Shown: one piece after another, positions 45,290-54,286 of the stretch
Position numbering within the stretch: position 1 is the stretch's first letter
Layout: the number at the start of each line of letters is the position of its first letter
Assembly: GCF_002177115.1 (NCBI RefSeq)
Contig: NZ_MVAG01000091.1
Coordinates: 103,409-167,408 of the forward strand
DNA from: Chryseobacterium mucoviscidosis
Lineage (GTDB): Bacteria; Bacteroidota; Bacteroidia; Flavobacteriales; Weeksellaceae
Reading direction: 5' to 3'
Length of the DNA stretch: 64,000 bases
The notes under the pieces: generated by a model
Told to the model about the DNA's origin: nothing
Databases searched by the model: none
Seen by the model: only the letters and a program-made list of their open reading frames with translations
Translations under genes and position numbers: made by a program

Positions 45290-45338
45290 CAAAGTTCCTT
45301 TAAAAACAAACCTCTGTCAATTACACAAAAGGGTGATT
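45290..45338 (-). promoter_or_regulatory. DyP-operon promoter with shared response-regulator operator
   Basis: On the minus strand TTG (45318-45320) is followed after 20 bases by GAACTTTG (45290-45297). Directly upstream, and sharing bases with the -33 element, is an inverted repeat: GTAATT (45319-45324), 8-base spacer, AATCAC (45333-45338). The core ACCCTTTTGTGTAATT (45319-45334) recurs exactly at 48260-48275. Confidence 0.6.
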
Positions 45339-45342
45339 TAAA

Positions 45343-45370
45343 ATAAAAACAGCACCATAAAATGATGCTG
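45343..45370 (-). terminator. Rho-independent terminator of the two-component operon
   Basis: CAGCATCA pairs with TGGTGCTG (45363-45370 and 45350-45357, one wobble) and the stem is followed on the minus strand by TTTTTATTTT. It lies 23 bases past the kinase stop. Confidence 0.82.
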
Positions 45371-45393
45371 CTTGTATTCAATATTGAAATTTC

Positions 45394-46194
45394 TTATAAA
45401 TCGATTCTGAAAAACAGATGTGTTCCGTTTTCTGTGGTGACTTCGCAGTGTCCGTTTTGTTCCTGCATTCTCCGTTTCATATTTCGGAGTCCGTTTCCTT
45501 CTGATTTTTCGTGGTTAATTCCTATTCCGTTGTCGGAGATTTTCATCATGAATTCTTTGTCTTTCTGGATGAATGACAATTTAATCTGATTGGACTGGCT
45601 GTGTTTGTAAGCATTGTTCAGGGCTTCTTTTAAACATAGAAATAAATTTCGTCTCTGTTCTGTGGTGATTACTGTTTCCAAAACAACGTTTTCGCTTTCC
45701 GTGAGCAGGAGAATTTTTGTTTTTTTCAAAAAATTTTGTGCATACATTTTTGAATAATCGATGAAGCTTCCCAAAGTATCGTTTCCGGAGTTGAGACTCC
45801 AAAGCATTTCCCGCATGGAAAGATTCATTTCTTCGGAGGTTTTCAGGAGTTCATCGATGTCATTTTTAAGATCATCATTTTCGGCTCGTTGTTTTAAAAA
45901 TTCTGCCTGCAATTTTAAAGCTGAAATTCCTGCACCGAGATCATCGTGCATATCGTGGGAAATTCTTTCACGCTCTGCTTCTATAGATTTTTGTTTTTCT
46001 AGTTCTTTTTGGAGGAGCTGGTTTTGGTGTTCGGATTCTTTGAGTTGTTTTTCTTTGAGATAGAGAAGTTGTCTTCTATTGTACATTAAGACAACAAAAA
46101 TTATAAATACCACAAAGAAAAGTATTATAACTAAAGCTAAAATATAAGTACTTTTAATTATTTGAGGTAGTTCCTCTTTTAAAATTATGCTCAT
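45394..46194 (-). CDS. Sensor histidine kinase (HisKA_3 type)
   Basis: The 266-residue protein has one N-terminal membrane segment (ILALVIILFFVVFIIFVVLMY), a coiled-coil linker, the HisKA_3 box with the phospho-accepting histidine in ERERISHDMHDDLGAGISAL, and a HATPase domain with N-box LFLCLKEALNNAYKHS, G1 ISDNGIG and G2 EGNGLRNMKRRM. It lacks its own sensor domain. The seven-pass membrane protein encoded just upstream, which overlaps it by 41 bp, may provide that function. Its partner is the response regulator three genes upstream. Confidence 0.9.
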   Translation of the reverse strand: MSIILKEELPQIIKSTYILALVIILFFVVFIIFVVLMYNRRQLLYLKEKQLKESEHQNQLLQKELEKQKSIEAERERISHDMHDDLGAGISALKLQAEFLKQRAENDDLKNDIDELLKTSEEMNLSMREMLWSLNSGNDTLGSFIDYSKMYAQNFLKKTKILLLTESENVVLETVITTEQRRNLFLCLKEALNNAYKHSQSNQIKLSFIQKDKEFMMKISDNGIGINHEKSEGNGLRNMKRRMQEQNGHCEVTTENGTHLFFRIDL

Positions 46195-46816
46195 ACTTAG
46201 ATAAAGAAATAAAAATTGATAAATACAGAATTATATTCACTACATCAAAATTACTTTTAATAAAGTTTGAAAACTCTTTATCATTGTTGTAAAAATAATA
46301 CATAGGTAAACATCTAAAAATACCAAAACAACTCCATAAAAGTAAACCTGAACTGATCCAAAAATTGGGATCATTAAAAATTTCATCATCATTCACTGAA
46401 AAAAGTTTATTATAATACCAGATTATTGAATGTATTATTAAAAATAACATAACTGCAATCGCAATTTTTTCATCAAAATCTAATCCTAAGAATTTGGTAA
46501 AAAATATTATAAATAATAGACAAATCAATAATAATATTTTAGATAAAGCTTTTGAGATTTTAGAATAAAAATTTTTAGAATAAAAAAAATAAAAGAATAC
46601 AGTAACAAAAATCAAATATAAATTATACTGTAATCCTATCAATATACTTTCATCAATCTTATCAACAACAAATGAATAGCCTTCAACCAAAACTGTTATA
46701 AAAAGAAAAAAAAATAAATTATTCTGGGCAGAAAAACCATTTTTTTCACCCAGAATAAAAGATTTAATCAATACTATGATTAAAAGAATATTGTATAAAT
46801 AATGTATTATCAACAT
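46154..46816 (-). CDS. Multi-pass membrane protein coupled to the histidine kinase
   Basis: The 220-residue protein has about six or seven membrane segments with very little soluble sequence (for example LFFFLFITVLVEGYSFVV, YNLYLIFVTVFFYFFYS, ILLLICLLFIIFFTKF and WISSGLLLWSCFGIFRCL) and a short charged C-terminus. No family is recognised. Its start shares a TAATG with the preceding gene, and its end overlaps the kinase gene by 41 bp, so it is translated with the kinase. A sensor or receptor module for the kinase is the likely role. Confidence 0.6.
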   Translation of the reverse strand: MLIIHYLYNILLIIVLIKSFILGEKNGFSAQNNLFFFLFITVLVEGYSFVVDKIDESILIGLQYNLYLIFVTVFFYFFYSKNFYSKISKALSKILLLICLLFIIFFTKFLGLDFDEKIAIAVMLFLIIHSIIWYYNKLFSVNDDEIFNDPNFWISSGLLLWSCFGIFRCLPMYYFYNNDKEFSNFIKSNFDVVNIILYLSIFISLSKYEHNFKRGTTSNN

Positions 46817-47568
46817 TAAGGTTTTAAGTTTCCTAAATCATAGTACCCAGAATAAACAAGTTCTATCTTTCTACTCTCAATATCTATTTCTACATGATGT
46901 AATCTATCAAAGTCTCTTATATAAACATTTAATCCTAATCTAAAAATATTAGGTGTTGTTAAATCAGCATCATGATCATCAAGTGAACATACAAGCTCGA
47001 AGTTTAAATCTTCTTCAAAATCATTAAAGTTTCGGATCTGCGTCATATCATAAGTTATATATTCAGTTATCATGCTTAAATTCTTTGGGAGTGCAGCTCT
47101 AATTAAATTATTTAAATTCCCATTTCTATAATTTTCAACAATACTCGTAAAATTAGTGGTCGCTAAATCTAACTGTGTAACAGTCCCATCACTCTTCAAT
47201 AAGTACGCATTATCATTTCCTAATTCTAATGTACCACCAGTAGTATCAAATTTCTTAGTATCTGAAAATCTAAAAATAAGATTTAAGTCCCTACTCTCTT
47301 CAATGAAAAAAATATGCATATATGAATTGTTTACTCCATCATTAATAGCCTTATTAATAATTCTATTAATTTCATCTTTTAAAATTAGAAATTCATTTTT
47401 TAAATATAGCCTTTGCTTTGTAAAATATTCTTCAAATCTTTTTTTATCATCCATGTGTCTTTCTAAACTTATTGGCTTAGAAATAAACATTTTTACAATA
47501 TCCTTTCGTCCTATAATTTGATATAGATCTAAAAGATTGTTACTTTCCAAATTCAATTTGACACCCAT
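46816..47568 (-). CDS. Hypothetical cytoplasmic protein of the two-component operon
   Basis: I do not recognise this 250-residue protein. It has no signal peptide or membrane segment. A helical N-terminal half (YFTKQRLYLKNEFLILKDEI and INKAINDGVNNSYMHIFF) is followed by a beta-rich part ending in HHVEIDIESRKIELVYSGYYD. It is encoded 5 bp after the response regulator gene and shares a TAATG stop/start with the membrane protein gene, so it belongs to the same signalling operon. Confidence 0.55.
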   Translation of the reverse strand: MGVKLNLESNNLLDLYQIIGRKDIVKMFISKPISLERHMDDKKRFEEYFTKQRLYLKNEFLILKDEINRIINKAINDGVNNSYMHIFFIEESRDLNLIFRFSDTKKFDTTGGTLELGNDNAYLLKSDGTVTQLDLATTNFTSIVENYRNGNLNNLIRAALPKNLSMITEYITYDMTQIRNFNDFEEDLNFELVCSLDDHDADLTTPNIFRLGLNVYIRDFDRLHHVEIDIESRKIELVYSGYYDLGNLKP

Positions 47569-47573
47569 AATTC

Positions 47574-48206
47574 TCAGTTTTTAAAATGGTTAAATTTATT
47601 AATAGCCTCCACTTTGTTGTTAACGTGGAGTTTTCTGTAAATGTTTCCGACGTGTTTTTTTACTGTATCAATGCTGATGAATTTTTTATCCGCGATTTCT
47701 TTGTAGAGCAATCCTTGCGATAAAAGCTCCAGTACTTCTTTTTCTCTTTCCGTAAGTTCATCATACCCTTTTATTTCTGGGAGTTTTCTTTCGAAGTGGC
47801 TGAGAACTTTTCGGGCAATCGAGAAACTCATGGGAGCACCACCGTTGTAGACATCTCTTATTGAGGAAAGGATTTTATCCATGCTTTCCCCTTTTACAAG
47901 GTAGCCCATTGCGCCGGCTTTTAAGGAATTGAACACTTTTTCATCATCTTCAAAACTGGTACACATGATAAACTGTGTTTGAGGCAATCCCTTCCTAAGC
48001 TTTTCAATAATTTCAATACCGAGCATATCCTGTAACTGAATATCCATCATTACCACATCCGGAGAAAGATCAGAAAGATTTTTTAAAGCTTCATTTCCAT
48101 CAAAAAACTGCGCAACGACTTTCATGTCATCCTGATAATTGATGACTTTCTTCAACGCATTGTTGTAGTTTTTTTCGTCTTCTACTATGGCTATGGAAAT
48201 GCTCAT
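47574..48206 (-). CDS. LuxR/NarL-family response regulator
   Basis: This protein of about 210 residues has a receiver domain (IAIVEDEKNY acidic pair, phospho-aspartate in DVVMMDIQL, lysine in GYLVKGES) and a LuxR-type helix-turn-helix (LTEREKEVLELLSQGLLYKEIADKKFISIDTVKKHVGNIYRKL). I chose the ATG at 48206 (MSISIAIVEDE); the longer frame to 48257 would run into the promoter. It probably regulates itself and the DyP operon through the AATTAC-N8-GTAATT operator found upstream of both. Confidence 0.92.
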   Translation of the reverse strand: MSISIAIVEDEKNYNNALKKVINYQDDMKVVAQFFDGNEALKNLSDLSPDVVMMDIQLQDMLGIEIIEKLRKGLPQTQFIMCTSFEDDEKVFNSLKAGAMGYLVKGESMDKILSSIRDVYNGGAPMSFSIARKVLSHFERKLPEIKGYDELTEREKEVLELLSQGLLYKEIADKKFISIDTVKKHVGNIYRKLHVNNKVEAINKFNHFKN

Positions 48207-48226
48207 GTCGGTAATTTTGTTTAAGA

Positions 48227-48275
48227 CAAATTTCAACAGAAAACAAAACAGAGTCAATTACCCTTTTGTGTAATT
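48227..48275 (-). promoter_or_regulatory. Response-regulator promoter with palindromic operator
   Basis: On the minus strand TTG (48255-48257) is followed after 20 bases by GAAATTTG (48227-48234). AATTAC-N8-GTAATT at 48256-48275 is a perfect inverted repeat that merges with the -33 element. The same layout precedes the DyP operon. The site also lies upstream of the plus-strand lipoprotein gene. Confidence 0.6.
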
Positions 48276-48388
48276 TTCAGAGTTTGAGTTCATGGCTTTT
48301 TGGTTTAGTTTTTGTTTTTATTAAATTTAGTAAAAATTATTTTACAAACGAAAATATTTAACAATCAATATATTAAAAAATTAAAATC

Positions 48389-48808
48389 ATGAAAAATGTA
48401 CTTTTCATCGCTATTTCAGCGATTTCTCTATCGTTATTAAGCTGCAAAAAAAGTGAAGAAGGGAATAAAAATGTTATAAAAGCTAACGATTCGGAAGCTA
48501 TCTTGGCAGATAACGGTAAAATAGACTCTACAATAAGTTATGATACGGATATTAACGGCAAGAAAAGTATAAAAACAGATTATGTATACAAAGCCACCGA
48601 CGGAAGCCTCGCAAAAGTTGTTTTTAATTATGAAGAAAAAACAATGAGCATAAGAAGTAATAATAAAACTTTCATATTAAATAAAGTAGAATCCAAAGGG
48701 AATGAAACCACTTATGAAAAAATGGATATGAAGGCTACGGTAAAAAGAGACAGCTTAATTCTTGATCAGGGAAACAACATCATCCAGCTTGTAAAAACCA
48801 AAATATAA
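48389..48808 (+). CDS. Hypothetical lipoprotein
   Basis: The 139-residue protein has a lipoprotein signal (FIAISAISLSLLSC, Cys19) and a beta-rich mature domain with YKATDGSLAKVVFNYEEKT and IIQLVKTKI. No family is recognised. It diverges from the response-regulator gene, about 114 bases from the shared operator, and could be a target of the regulator. A strong terminator follows. Confidence 0.65.
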   Translation: MKNVLFIAISAISLSLLSCKKSEEGNKNVIKANDSEAILADNGKIDSTISYDTDINGKKSIKTDYVYKATDGSLAKVVFNYEEKTMSIRSNNKTFILNKVESKGNETTYEKMDMKATVKRDSLILDQGNNIIQLVKTKI

Positions 48809-48813
48809 AGCAT

Positions 48814-48848
48814 AAAAAAACCGTTCAGCAATCTGAACGGTTTTCTTT
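48814..48848. terminator. Bidirectional terminator between the lipoprotein gene and rplQ
   Basis: AAAACCGTTCAG and CTGAACGGTTTT form a 12-bp stem around CAAT (48817-48844), with a T-run on both strands. It ends the lipoprotein gene and the ribosomal superoperon, whose last stop is 16 bases away. Confidence 0.88.
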
Positions 48849-48863
48849 TATATCTGATGAATA

Positions 48864-49388
48864 TTATTCTTCAGTCTTTTCTTCTGTAGAATCTGCAGCT
48901 TCAGCCGTTGGCTCAGCAGCTTTTTCTTCTACTACAGGAGCTTCAGCTACTACAGCTTCTTTCTTAGCTGTTGCAGATCTTCTGCTTCTTCTTGTCGCTT
49001 TTTTCTCTTCCGCATTTGGATTGTAAAGCTCATTGAAGTCTACCAATTCGATAAGAGCAGTATCAGCAGCATCACCTGGTCTGAATCCTGTCTTGATGAT
49101 TCTTGTATAACCACCGTTTCTCTCAGCGATTTTTGGAGCTACAGTTCTGAACAATTCAGCAACTGCTTCTTTATTTTGAAGATATGAAAAAACAATTCTT
49201 CTGTTGTGTGTAGTATCTTCTTTTGCTTTTGTTAATAGAGGCTCAACATATACTCTTAAAGCTTTAGCTTTAGCTACAGTAGTGTTGATTCTTTTATGCT
49301 CAATTAGAGAACAAGCCATATTAGAAAGCATAGCACTTCTGTGAGAAGCCGTTCTTCCTAAGTGATTGAATTTTTTACCGTGTCTCAT
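48864..49388 (-). CDS. rplQ: 50S ribosomal protein L17 with C-terminal extension
   Basis: The first 120 or so residues are canonical L17 ([20 protein letters not shown], then [18 protein letters not shown]). A tail of about 50 residues rich in Ala, Glu and Lys (from [17 protein letters not shown]) follows, as is common in Bacteroidota. L17 is part of the large subunit near the exit tunnel. It is the last gene of the operon, 6 bp after rpoA. Confidence 0.97.
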   Translation of the reverse strand: MRHGKKFNHLGRTASHRSAMLSNMACSLIEHKRINTTVAKAKALRVYVEPLLTKAKEDTTHNRRIVFSYLQNKEAVAELFRTVAPKIAERNGGYTRIIKTGFRPGDAADTALIELVDFNELYNPNAEEKKATRRSRRSATAKKEAVVAEAPVVEEKAAEPTAEAADSTEEKTEE

Positions 49389-49394
49389 TATTAA

Positions 49395-50390
49395 TTATTT
49401 ATCAGCGTCTAACTTATATTTTGCAACGTCGAAACCGAAGTTAAGACCTTTTGAATGCACTAATTCTTCTAGTTCTGTCAAAGATTTTTTACCAAAATTT
49501 CTGAATTTCATCAAATCAGACTTACTGTAAGAAACCAATTCTCCAAGAGTTTCCACTTCAGCCGCTTTCAGACAGTTAAGGGCTCTTACGGAAAGATCCA
49601 TATCTGCTAATTTAGACTTAAGGAGTTGTCTTGTATGAAGAGTTTCCTCATCATATTGGATAGATGCTTTTACGGCTTCCGTTTCAAGCGTGATTCTCTC
49701 ATCTGAGAACAGCATGAAGTGATAAATTAATATCTTAGAAGCTTCTGTTAAAGCATTCTGAGGACTAATAGATCCGTCAGTTTCTATATCTAATACAAGT
49801 TTTTCGTAGTCTGTTTTTTGCTCTACACGATAATTTTCAATGCTATACTGTACTTTCTTGATTGGCGTGAAAATAGAGTCTATCGCAATAGTACCTACCG
49901 GTGCATTGTTTGACTTATTTTGTTCAGAAGGAACATACCCTCTTCCTTTTTCTATATTGAAAGTAATTTCGAAAGTTACATCACTGTTCAGGTTGCAGAT
50001 CACCAAATCCGGGTTTAATACCTCAAATCCGTTCACAGACTTACCTAAATCACCAGCAGTAATAACCGTTTGACCTGAAACTTTAGCAACAACCTGCTCA
50101 TTAGACTGGTTTTCTGCCGTAGCTTTTAATCTTACTTGCTTAAGGTTAAGAATAATTTCGGTAACGTCTTCGATTACTCCTGGAATAGTTGAAAATTCGT
50201 GCTCTACACCTTCTATTTTGATAGATGAAATAGCATATCCTTCCAGAGAAGAAAGCAACACTCTTCTCAAAGCATTACCGATTGTAAGCCCGAAACCTGG
50301 TTCTAGTGGTCTGAATTCAAACTGACCTCTAAATTCATCAGAGTTAAGTAAAATTACTTTATCGGGTTTTATGAATTGTAAAATTGCCAT
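49395..50390 (-). CDS. rpoA: RNA polymerase alpha subunit
   Basis: The 331-residue protein has the alpha N-terminal assembly domain ([25 protein letters not shown]) and the C-terminal domain with [21 protein letters not shown], which keeps the DNA-contacting arginine, and [17 protein letters not shown]. It nucleates assembly of RNA polymerase. It lies between rpsD and rplQ as in most bacteria. Confidence 0.98.
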   Translation of the reverse strand: MAILQFIKPDKVILLNSDEFRGQFEFRPLEPGFGLTIGNALRRVLLSSLEGYAISSIKIEGVEHEFSTIPGVIEDVTEIILNLKQVRLKATAENQSNEQVVAKVSGQTVITAGDLGKSVNGFEVLNPDLVICNLNSDVTFEITFNIEKGRGYVPSEQNKSNNAPVGTIAIDSIFTPIKKVQYSIENYRVEQKTDYEKLVLDIETDGSISPQNALTEASKILIYHFMLFSDERITLETEAVKASIQYDEETLHTRQLLKSKLADMDLSVRALNCLKAAEVETLGELVSYSKSDLMKFRNFGKKSLTELEELVHSKGLNFGFDVAKYKLDADK

Positions 50391-50423
50391 ATTATTGGGT
50401 TGAGCAAAAATTTGATTAAAAAA

Positions 50424-51032
50424 TTATTTAGAGTAAAGTTCGACGATAAGCTGTTCCTTGATGTCTTCCGGAATTTGGATTCTCTCAGGAGCAGAAACGA
50501 AAGTACCTTCTTTCTTCTCATCGTTGAATTGTAACCACTCATAATTTGCTTTAGAAGCTAATGCGTTTGTAACCACTTCAAGAGACTTAGACTTTTCTCT
50601 TACCGCAATTACATCACCTGCTTTTAGCAAATAAGATGGAATATTTACCAGCTCTCCGTTCACAGTAATGTGTCTGTGAGAAACAAGCTGTCTAGCAGCA
50701 GATCTTGTTTTAGCAAAACCTAATCTGTATACTACGTTATCCAATCTGGATTCGCAAAGTTGTAATAGAACTTCACCTGTTACCCCTTTACTTCTGTGTG
50801 CTTTGTCGAATAAGTTAGCAAACTGTCTTTCTAAAATACCGTAAGTATATTTAGCTTTTTGCTTTTCAGCTAACTGAACTGCGTATTCAGATTTTTTAGC
50901 ACCTCTTCTTTTGTTAGGACCGTGTTGTCCTGGCGGTTGGTTTTTTCTTTTCTCGAAGTTTTTGTCATCTCCGTAGATTGCAGCACCAAACTTTCTAGCA
51001 ATCTTAGTTTTAGGTCCAATATATCTTGCCAT
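50424..51032 (-). CDS. rpsD: 30S ribosomal protein S4
   Basis: The 202-residue protein has the S4 N-terminal region without zinc cysteines, followed by the S4 RNA-binding domain ([33 protein letters not shown]). It is an early 16S rRNA-binding protein and in other bacteria regulates its own operon. It ends 33 bp before rpoA. Confidence 0.98.
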   Translation of the reverse strand: MARYIGPKTKIARKFGAAIYGDDKNFEKRKNQPPGQHGPNKRRGAKKSEYAVQLAEKQKAKYTYGILERQFANLFDKAHRSKGVTGEVLLQLCESRLDNVVYRLGFAKTRSAARQLVSHRHITVNGELVNIPSYLLKAGDVIAVREKSKSLEVVTNALASKANYEWLQFNDEKKEGTFVSAPERIQIPEDIKEQLIVELYSK

Positions 51033-51051
51033 AATGGGTAAATTCTAAAAA

Positions 51052-51441
51052 TTAAACTCTTCTTCTTTTTGGTGGTCTACATCCATTGTGCGGCATAGGA
51101 GTCACATCAATGATTTCGCTAACTTCAATTCCTGAATTGTGGATGGATCTGATTGCAGATTCTCTACCTGCACCCGGACCTTTCACAAACACCTTAACTC
51201 TTCTTAATCCAGCTTCGTGAGCTACAGCAGAGCAATTTTCAGCTGCCATCTGAGCAGCAAATGGAGTATTCTTTTTAGAACCTCTGAAACCCATTTTACC
51301 GGCAGAAGCCCAAGAGATAACCTCTCCGTTTTTATTTGTTAAAGAAATGATGATGTTATTGAAAGAAGCTTGAATATGAGCTTCACCAATAGCTTCAACT
51401 TTTACTTTTCTTTTCTTAACTACTTTAGTTTGTTTTGCCAT
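51052..51441 (-). CDS. rpsK: 30S ribosomal protein S11
   Basis: The 129-residue protein matches S11: [36 protein letters not shown] and the C-terminal [18 protein letters not shown]. It sits on the small-subunit platform. The gene is 12 bp after rpsM. Confidence 0.98.
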   Translation of the reverse strand: MAKQTKVVKKRKVKVEAIGEAHIQASFNNIIISLTNKNGEVISWASAGKMGFRGSKKNTPFAAQMAAENCSAVAHEAGLRRVKVFVKGPGAGRESAIRSIHNSGIEVSEIIDVTPMPHNGCRPPKRRRV

Positions 51442-51453
51442 AATTCCTAACGA

Positions 51454-51831
51454 TTATTTACTAGCTTTTTTCTTGTTAGCAACAGTTTTTCTCTTTCCTT
51501 TACGGGTTCTAGAGTTGTTTTTCGTTCTCTGGCCTCTTAAAGGTAATCCAAGTCTGTGACGTATTCCTCGTTGGCATCCTATGTCCATTAATCTCTTAAT
51601 GTTCAATTGCACTTCAGATCTTAATTCTCCTTCTACTTTTACGTTTTCAGAGATGTATGTTCTGATTGCAGCCAATTCATCGTCATTCCATTCGTTGACT
51701 TTCTTGTCTTCGCTGATACCGGCAGCTTTAAGGATTTCTGAAGCAGTGCTTCTTCCCACCCCGTAGATGTAAGTTAAACCGATAACGCCTCTTTTGTTTT
51801 TTGGTAAATCAATACCTGAAATTCTCGCCAT
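51454..51831 (-). CDS. rpsM: 30S ribosomal protein S13
   Basis: The 125-residue protein matches S13: [33 protein letters not shown], the [25 protein letters not shown] segment and a basic tail. It lies in the small-subunit head and contacts the P-site tRNA. It follows rpmJ by 9 bp. Confidence 0.98.
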   Translation of the reverse strand: MARISGIDLPKNKRGVIGLTYIYGVGRSTASEILKAAGISEDKKVNEWNDDELAAIRTYISENVKVEGELRSEVQLNIKRLMDIGCQRGIRHRLGLPLRGQRTKNNSRTRKGKRKTVANKKKASK

Positions 51832-51840
51832 AATTTAATT

Positions 51841-51957
51841 TTAGCCTTGTCTTTGTTTAAATTTTGGGTTCTTTTTGTTGATTACGAATAGTACACCTTT
51901 TCTGCGTACGATTTTGCAATCAGCGCTTCTTTTTTTAATTGATGCTCTTACTTTCAT
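51841..51957 (-). CDS. rpmJ: 50S ribosomal protein L36
   Basis: This 38-codon gene encodes [20 protein letters not shown] and ends in [12 protein letters not shown], a standard L36 sequence. One cysteine is seen (ADCKIV), so it is not the four-cysteine zinc form. It is located between infA and rpsM and is too short for usual ORF cut-offs. Confidence 0.95.
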   Translation of the reverse strand: MKVRASIKKRSADCKIVRRKGVLFVINKKNPKFKQRQG

Positions 51958-52021
51958 TTTGATAGTATTTATTTTTTAACAATAGCCAAATGGAACGGAT
52001 GCTCCATTTGGCAGATTGTTT

Positions 52022-52237
52022 TTAATATCTAAATGTAATTCTCCCTTTTGTTAAATCGTAGGGAGACATTTCCAATTTCACCTTATCACCAGGTAAAAGT
52101 TTAATATAATGCATTCGCATTTTACCAGAAATATGAGCGATGAGTACATGCCCATTTTCAAGCTCTACACGGAACTGGGCGTTCGAAAGTGCTTCCGTAA
52201 TAACGCCGTCTTGTTCAATATGTTTTTGTTTCGCCAT
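52022..52237 (-). CDS. infA: Translation initiation factor IF-1
   Basis: The 71-residue protein is IF-1: [20 protein letters not shown], then [32 protein letters not shown] and the [12 protein letters not shown] end. It is an OB-fold protein that binds the A site of the small subunit. It begins 3 bp after secY. Confidence 0.98.
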   Translation of the reverse strand: MAKQKHIEQDGVITEALSNAQFRVELENGHVLIAHISGKMRMHYIKLLPGDKVKLEMSPYDLTKGRITFRY

Positions 52238-52240
52238 AAA

Positions 52241-53620
52241 TTAATATCCAGTCGTTCTTGATAATTTAGACTGCATTAAGCCATCATAGTGATGGTTCAG
52301 CAGATAAGTATTAATCTGTTGAACGGTATCTAAAATTACTCCCACCATAATCAATAGTGATGTTCCCCCGAAAAATAGGGCGAACGCATCTGTCTGAACA
52401 AAGGTTCCATGCACAATTGCAGGAAGGATTGCAAAGATAGACAAAAATATTGCACCTGGCAAGGTAATTTTTGATAAAATATCATCTAAATAATCAGCCG
52501 TCTCTTTTCCGGGTCTTACTTTCGGTACTAAACCTCCGTTTCTCTTCAAATCATCAGCCATCTGGTTCACCGGAATTGTAATTGCAGTATAGAAAAACGA
52601 GAAGATAATAATTAATAGCGCGAACAATACGTTGTACTGCCAGCTAAAAACATTCTTGAAACCTGCAAGAAAAGTATTGGACTCATCCACTTTCGTCAAT
52701 AAACCAGGTACGAACATCAATGCCTGAGCAAAGATAATCGGCATTACACCGGCTGCATTCACTTTCAATGGGATCCACTGTCTCGCTCCCTGCATAAGAT
52801 TTCTGTTTACACCTCCTCTTGCCTGAGCTCTGCTTACATACTGAATAGGGATTTTTCTAACAGCCACGGATAATACCACAGCTAAAAGAACAACCAACAT
52901 CCAGAAAATTACTTCAATAAGGATCATGATAGATCCCATTCCACCTTTTCCGTTCTGCACTGCCATTTCCTGAACGAATGCTTCCGGTAATCTTGAAAGA
53001 ATCCCCACCATAATAAGGATAGAGATACCGTTTCCGATACCTTTGTCGGTGATTTTTTCACCTAACCACATTGCGAATACTGAACCGGCAACCAAAATAA
53101 CAATACTTGGCAACCAGAACATAATAGAATTTGGCTCTACATAATATGCAGATGAGAACTGAGTATACGGTAAAAACAACTGAGTGATCGATGTTAAATA
53201 AGAAGGTGCCTGTACAAGACAAACTCCGATTGTTAACCATCTTGTGATCTGGTTCAATGTATTTCTACCAGACTCTCCATCTTTCTGAAGCTTCTGAAGA
53301 TAAGGAATAGCCATTCCCATCAACTGAACAATAATAGAAGCAGAAATATAAGGCATGATACCTAACGCCATTACGGAAGCATGGCTGAAAGCTCCCCCCG
53401 TAAACGACGAAAGCAAGCCAAGGAGACCTGCTCCTTGCTTGTTACCGCCTTGATTTTTATAATGCTCTAAGAGATCTCCTACTTCCGCAAGGTTAATTGC
53501 AGGTAATGAGATATAAGATGCGAATCTATACACAAGGATAATTCCTAAAGTAAAGAGAATTTTATCTCTAAGTTCTTTAAGACTCCAAATATTTTTGAGG
53601 GTTTGTATAAATTCTTTCAT
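52241..53620 (-). CDS. secY: Preprotein translocase subunit SecY
   Basis: The 459-residue protein has ten membrane segments and SecY signatures (SASIIVQLMGMAIPYLQKLQKDGESGR, GIGNGISILIMVGIL, and the cytoplasmic loops YVSRAQARGGVNRNLMQGAR and NGGLVPKVRPGKETADYLD). It forms the protein-conducting channel in the inner membrane. It lies between rplO and infA. Confidence 0.97.
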   Translation of the reverse strand: MKEFIQTLKNIWSLKELRDKILFTLGIILVYRFASYISLPAINLAEVGDLLEHYKNQGGNKQGAGLLGLLSSFTGGAFSHASVMALGIMPYISASIIVQLMGMAIPYLQKLQKDGESGRNTLNQITRWLTIGVCLVQAPSYLTSITQLFLPYTQFSSAYYVEPNSIMFWLPSIVILVAGSVFAMWLGEKITDKGIGNGISILIMVGILSRLPEAFVQEMAVQNGKGGMGSIMILIEVIFWMLVVLLAVVLSVAVRKIPIQYVSRAQARGGVNRNLMQGARQWIPLKVNAAGVMPIIFAQALMFVPGLLTKVDESNTFLAGFKNVFSWQYNVLFALLIIIFSFFYTAITIPVNQMADDLKRNGGLVPKVRPGKETADYLDDILSKITLPGAIFLSIFAILPAIVHGTFVQTDAFALFFGGTSLLIMVGVILDTVQQINTYLLNHHYDGLMQSKLSRTTGY

Positions 53621-53629
53621 TAGTGATTA

Positions 53630-54079
53630 TTATAAGGTAATTGCTTTTCCACCTGCCTTAGCGATAAGCTCTTCAGCAGATTTAGTGAACTTGTCAGCAG
53701 AGATTGAAACCGCAGATTTCAATTCTCCTCTACCCATAATTTTCACTAATTCGTTTTTAGTAATTAAACCATTCTCAATCATAACTTCTCTTGTAATATC
53801 TCCTGTGATAGATTTATTTTCAATTAAAGTCTGGATTGTATCAAGGTTAACTCCTCTAAACTCTTTTCTGTTTACGTTTTTGAATCCGAATTTCGGTAAT
53901 CTTCTCTGTAAAGGCATCTGACCTCCTTCAAAACCGATCTTCTGAGAATAACCAGCTCTTGCTTTCTGTCCTTTGTGACCCTTAGTAGCAGTACCTCCTT
54001 TTCCGCTACCTTGTCCTCTACCAATTCTTTTTGAATTGAAAGTAGATCCTGCAGCTGGCTTTATGTTGTTTAAATTCAT
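53630..54079 (-). CDS. rplO: 50S ribosomal protein L15
   Basis: The 149-residue protein starts MNLNNIKPAAGSTFNSKRIGRG and has the glycine-rich GSGKGGTATKGHKGQKARAG segment and GFEGGQMPLQRRLPKFGF typical of L15. It is a late assembly protein of the large subunit. Confidence 0.98.
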   Translation of the reverse strand: MNLNNIKPAAGSTFNSKRIGRGQGSGKGGTATKGHKGQKARAGYSQKIGFEGGQMPLQRRLPKFGFKNVNRKEFRGVNLDTIQTLIENKSITGDITREVMIENGLITKNELVKIMGRGELKSAVSISADKFTKSAEELIAKAGGKAITL

Positions 54080-54098
54080 TTTAAAATTATTTTAAAAA

Positions 54099-54275
54099 TT
54101 ATTTTTGAACTTCAAGTAAGTGACTAACTGCAGCTATCATTCCTAAGATAGAAGGAGTAGCTTCGTGTTCTACAACTTGGTGAAGTTTCTTAAATCCTAA
54201 TGCTTCAAGCGTTCTCTTTTGGGTTTTTGTTCTTCCAATAGCGCTTCTTACTTGCTTTACTTTGATTGTTGCCAT
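54099..54275 (-). CDS. rpmD: 50S ribosomal protein L30
   Basis: This 58-codon gene encodes MATIKVKQVRSAIGRTKTQK, then RTLEALGFKKLHQVVEHEAT and a final helix, the standard L30 sequence. It lies between rpsE and rplO, as in most bacteria, and is just below common ORF length cut-offs. Confidence 0.95.
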   Translation of the reverse strand: MATIKVKQVRSAIGRTKTQKRTLEALGFKKLHQVVEHEATPSILGMIAAVSHLLEVQK

Positions 54276-54286
54276 TGTTTTATATA

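Noticed and set aside
48207..48257. 17-residue N-terminal extension of the response regulator
   Set aside because: The family starts at ISIAIVEDE, and the extension overlaps the promoter -7 element.
48257..48300. Eleven-codon minus-strand frame (MNSNSENYTKG) ahead of the response regulator
   Set aside because: It lies upstream of and inside the promoter and operator, so it would not be on the regulator's transcript.
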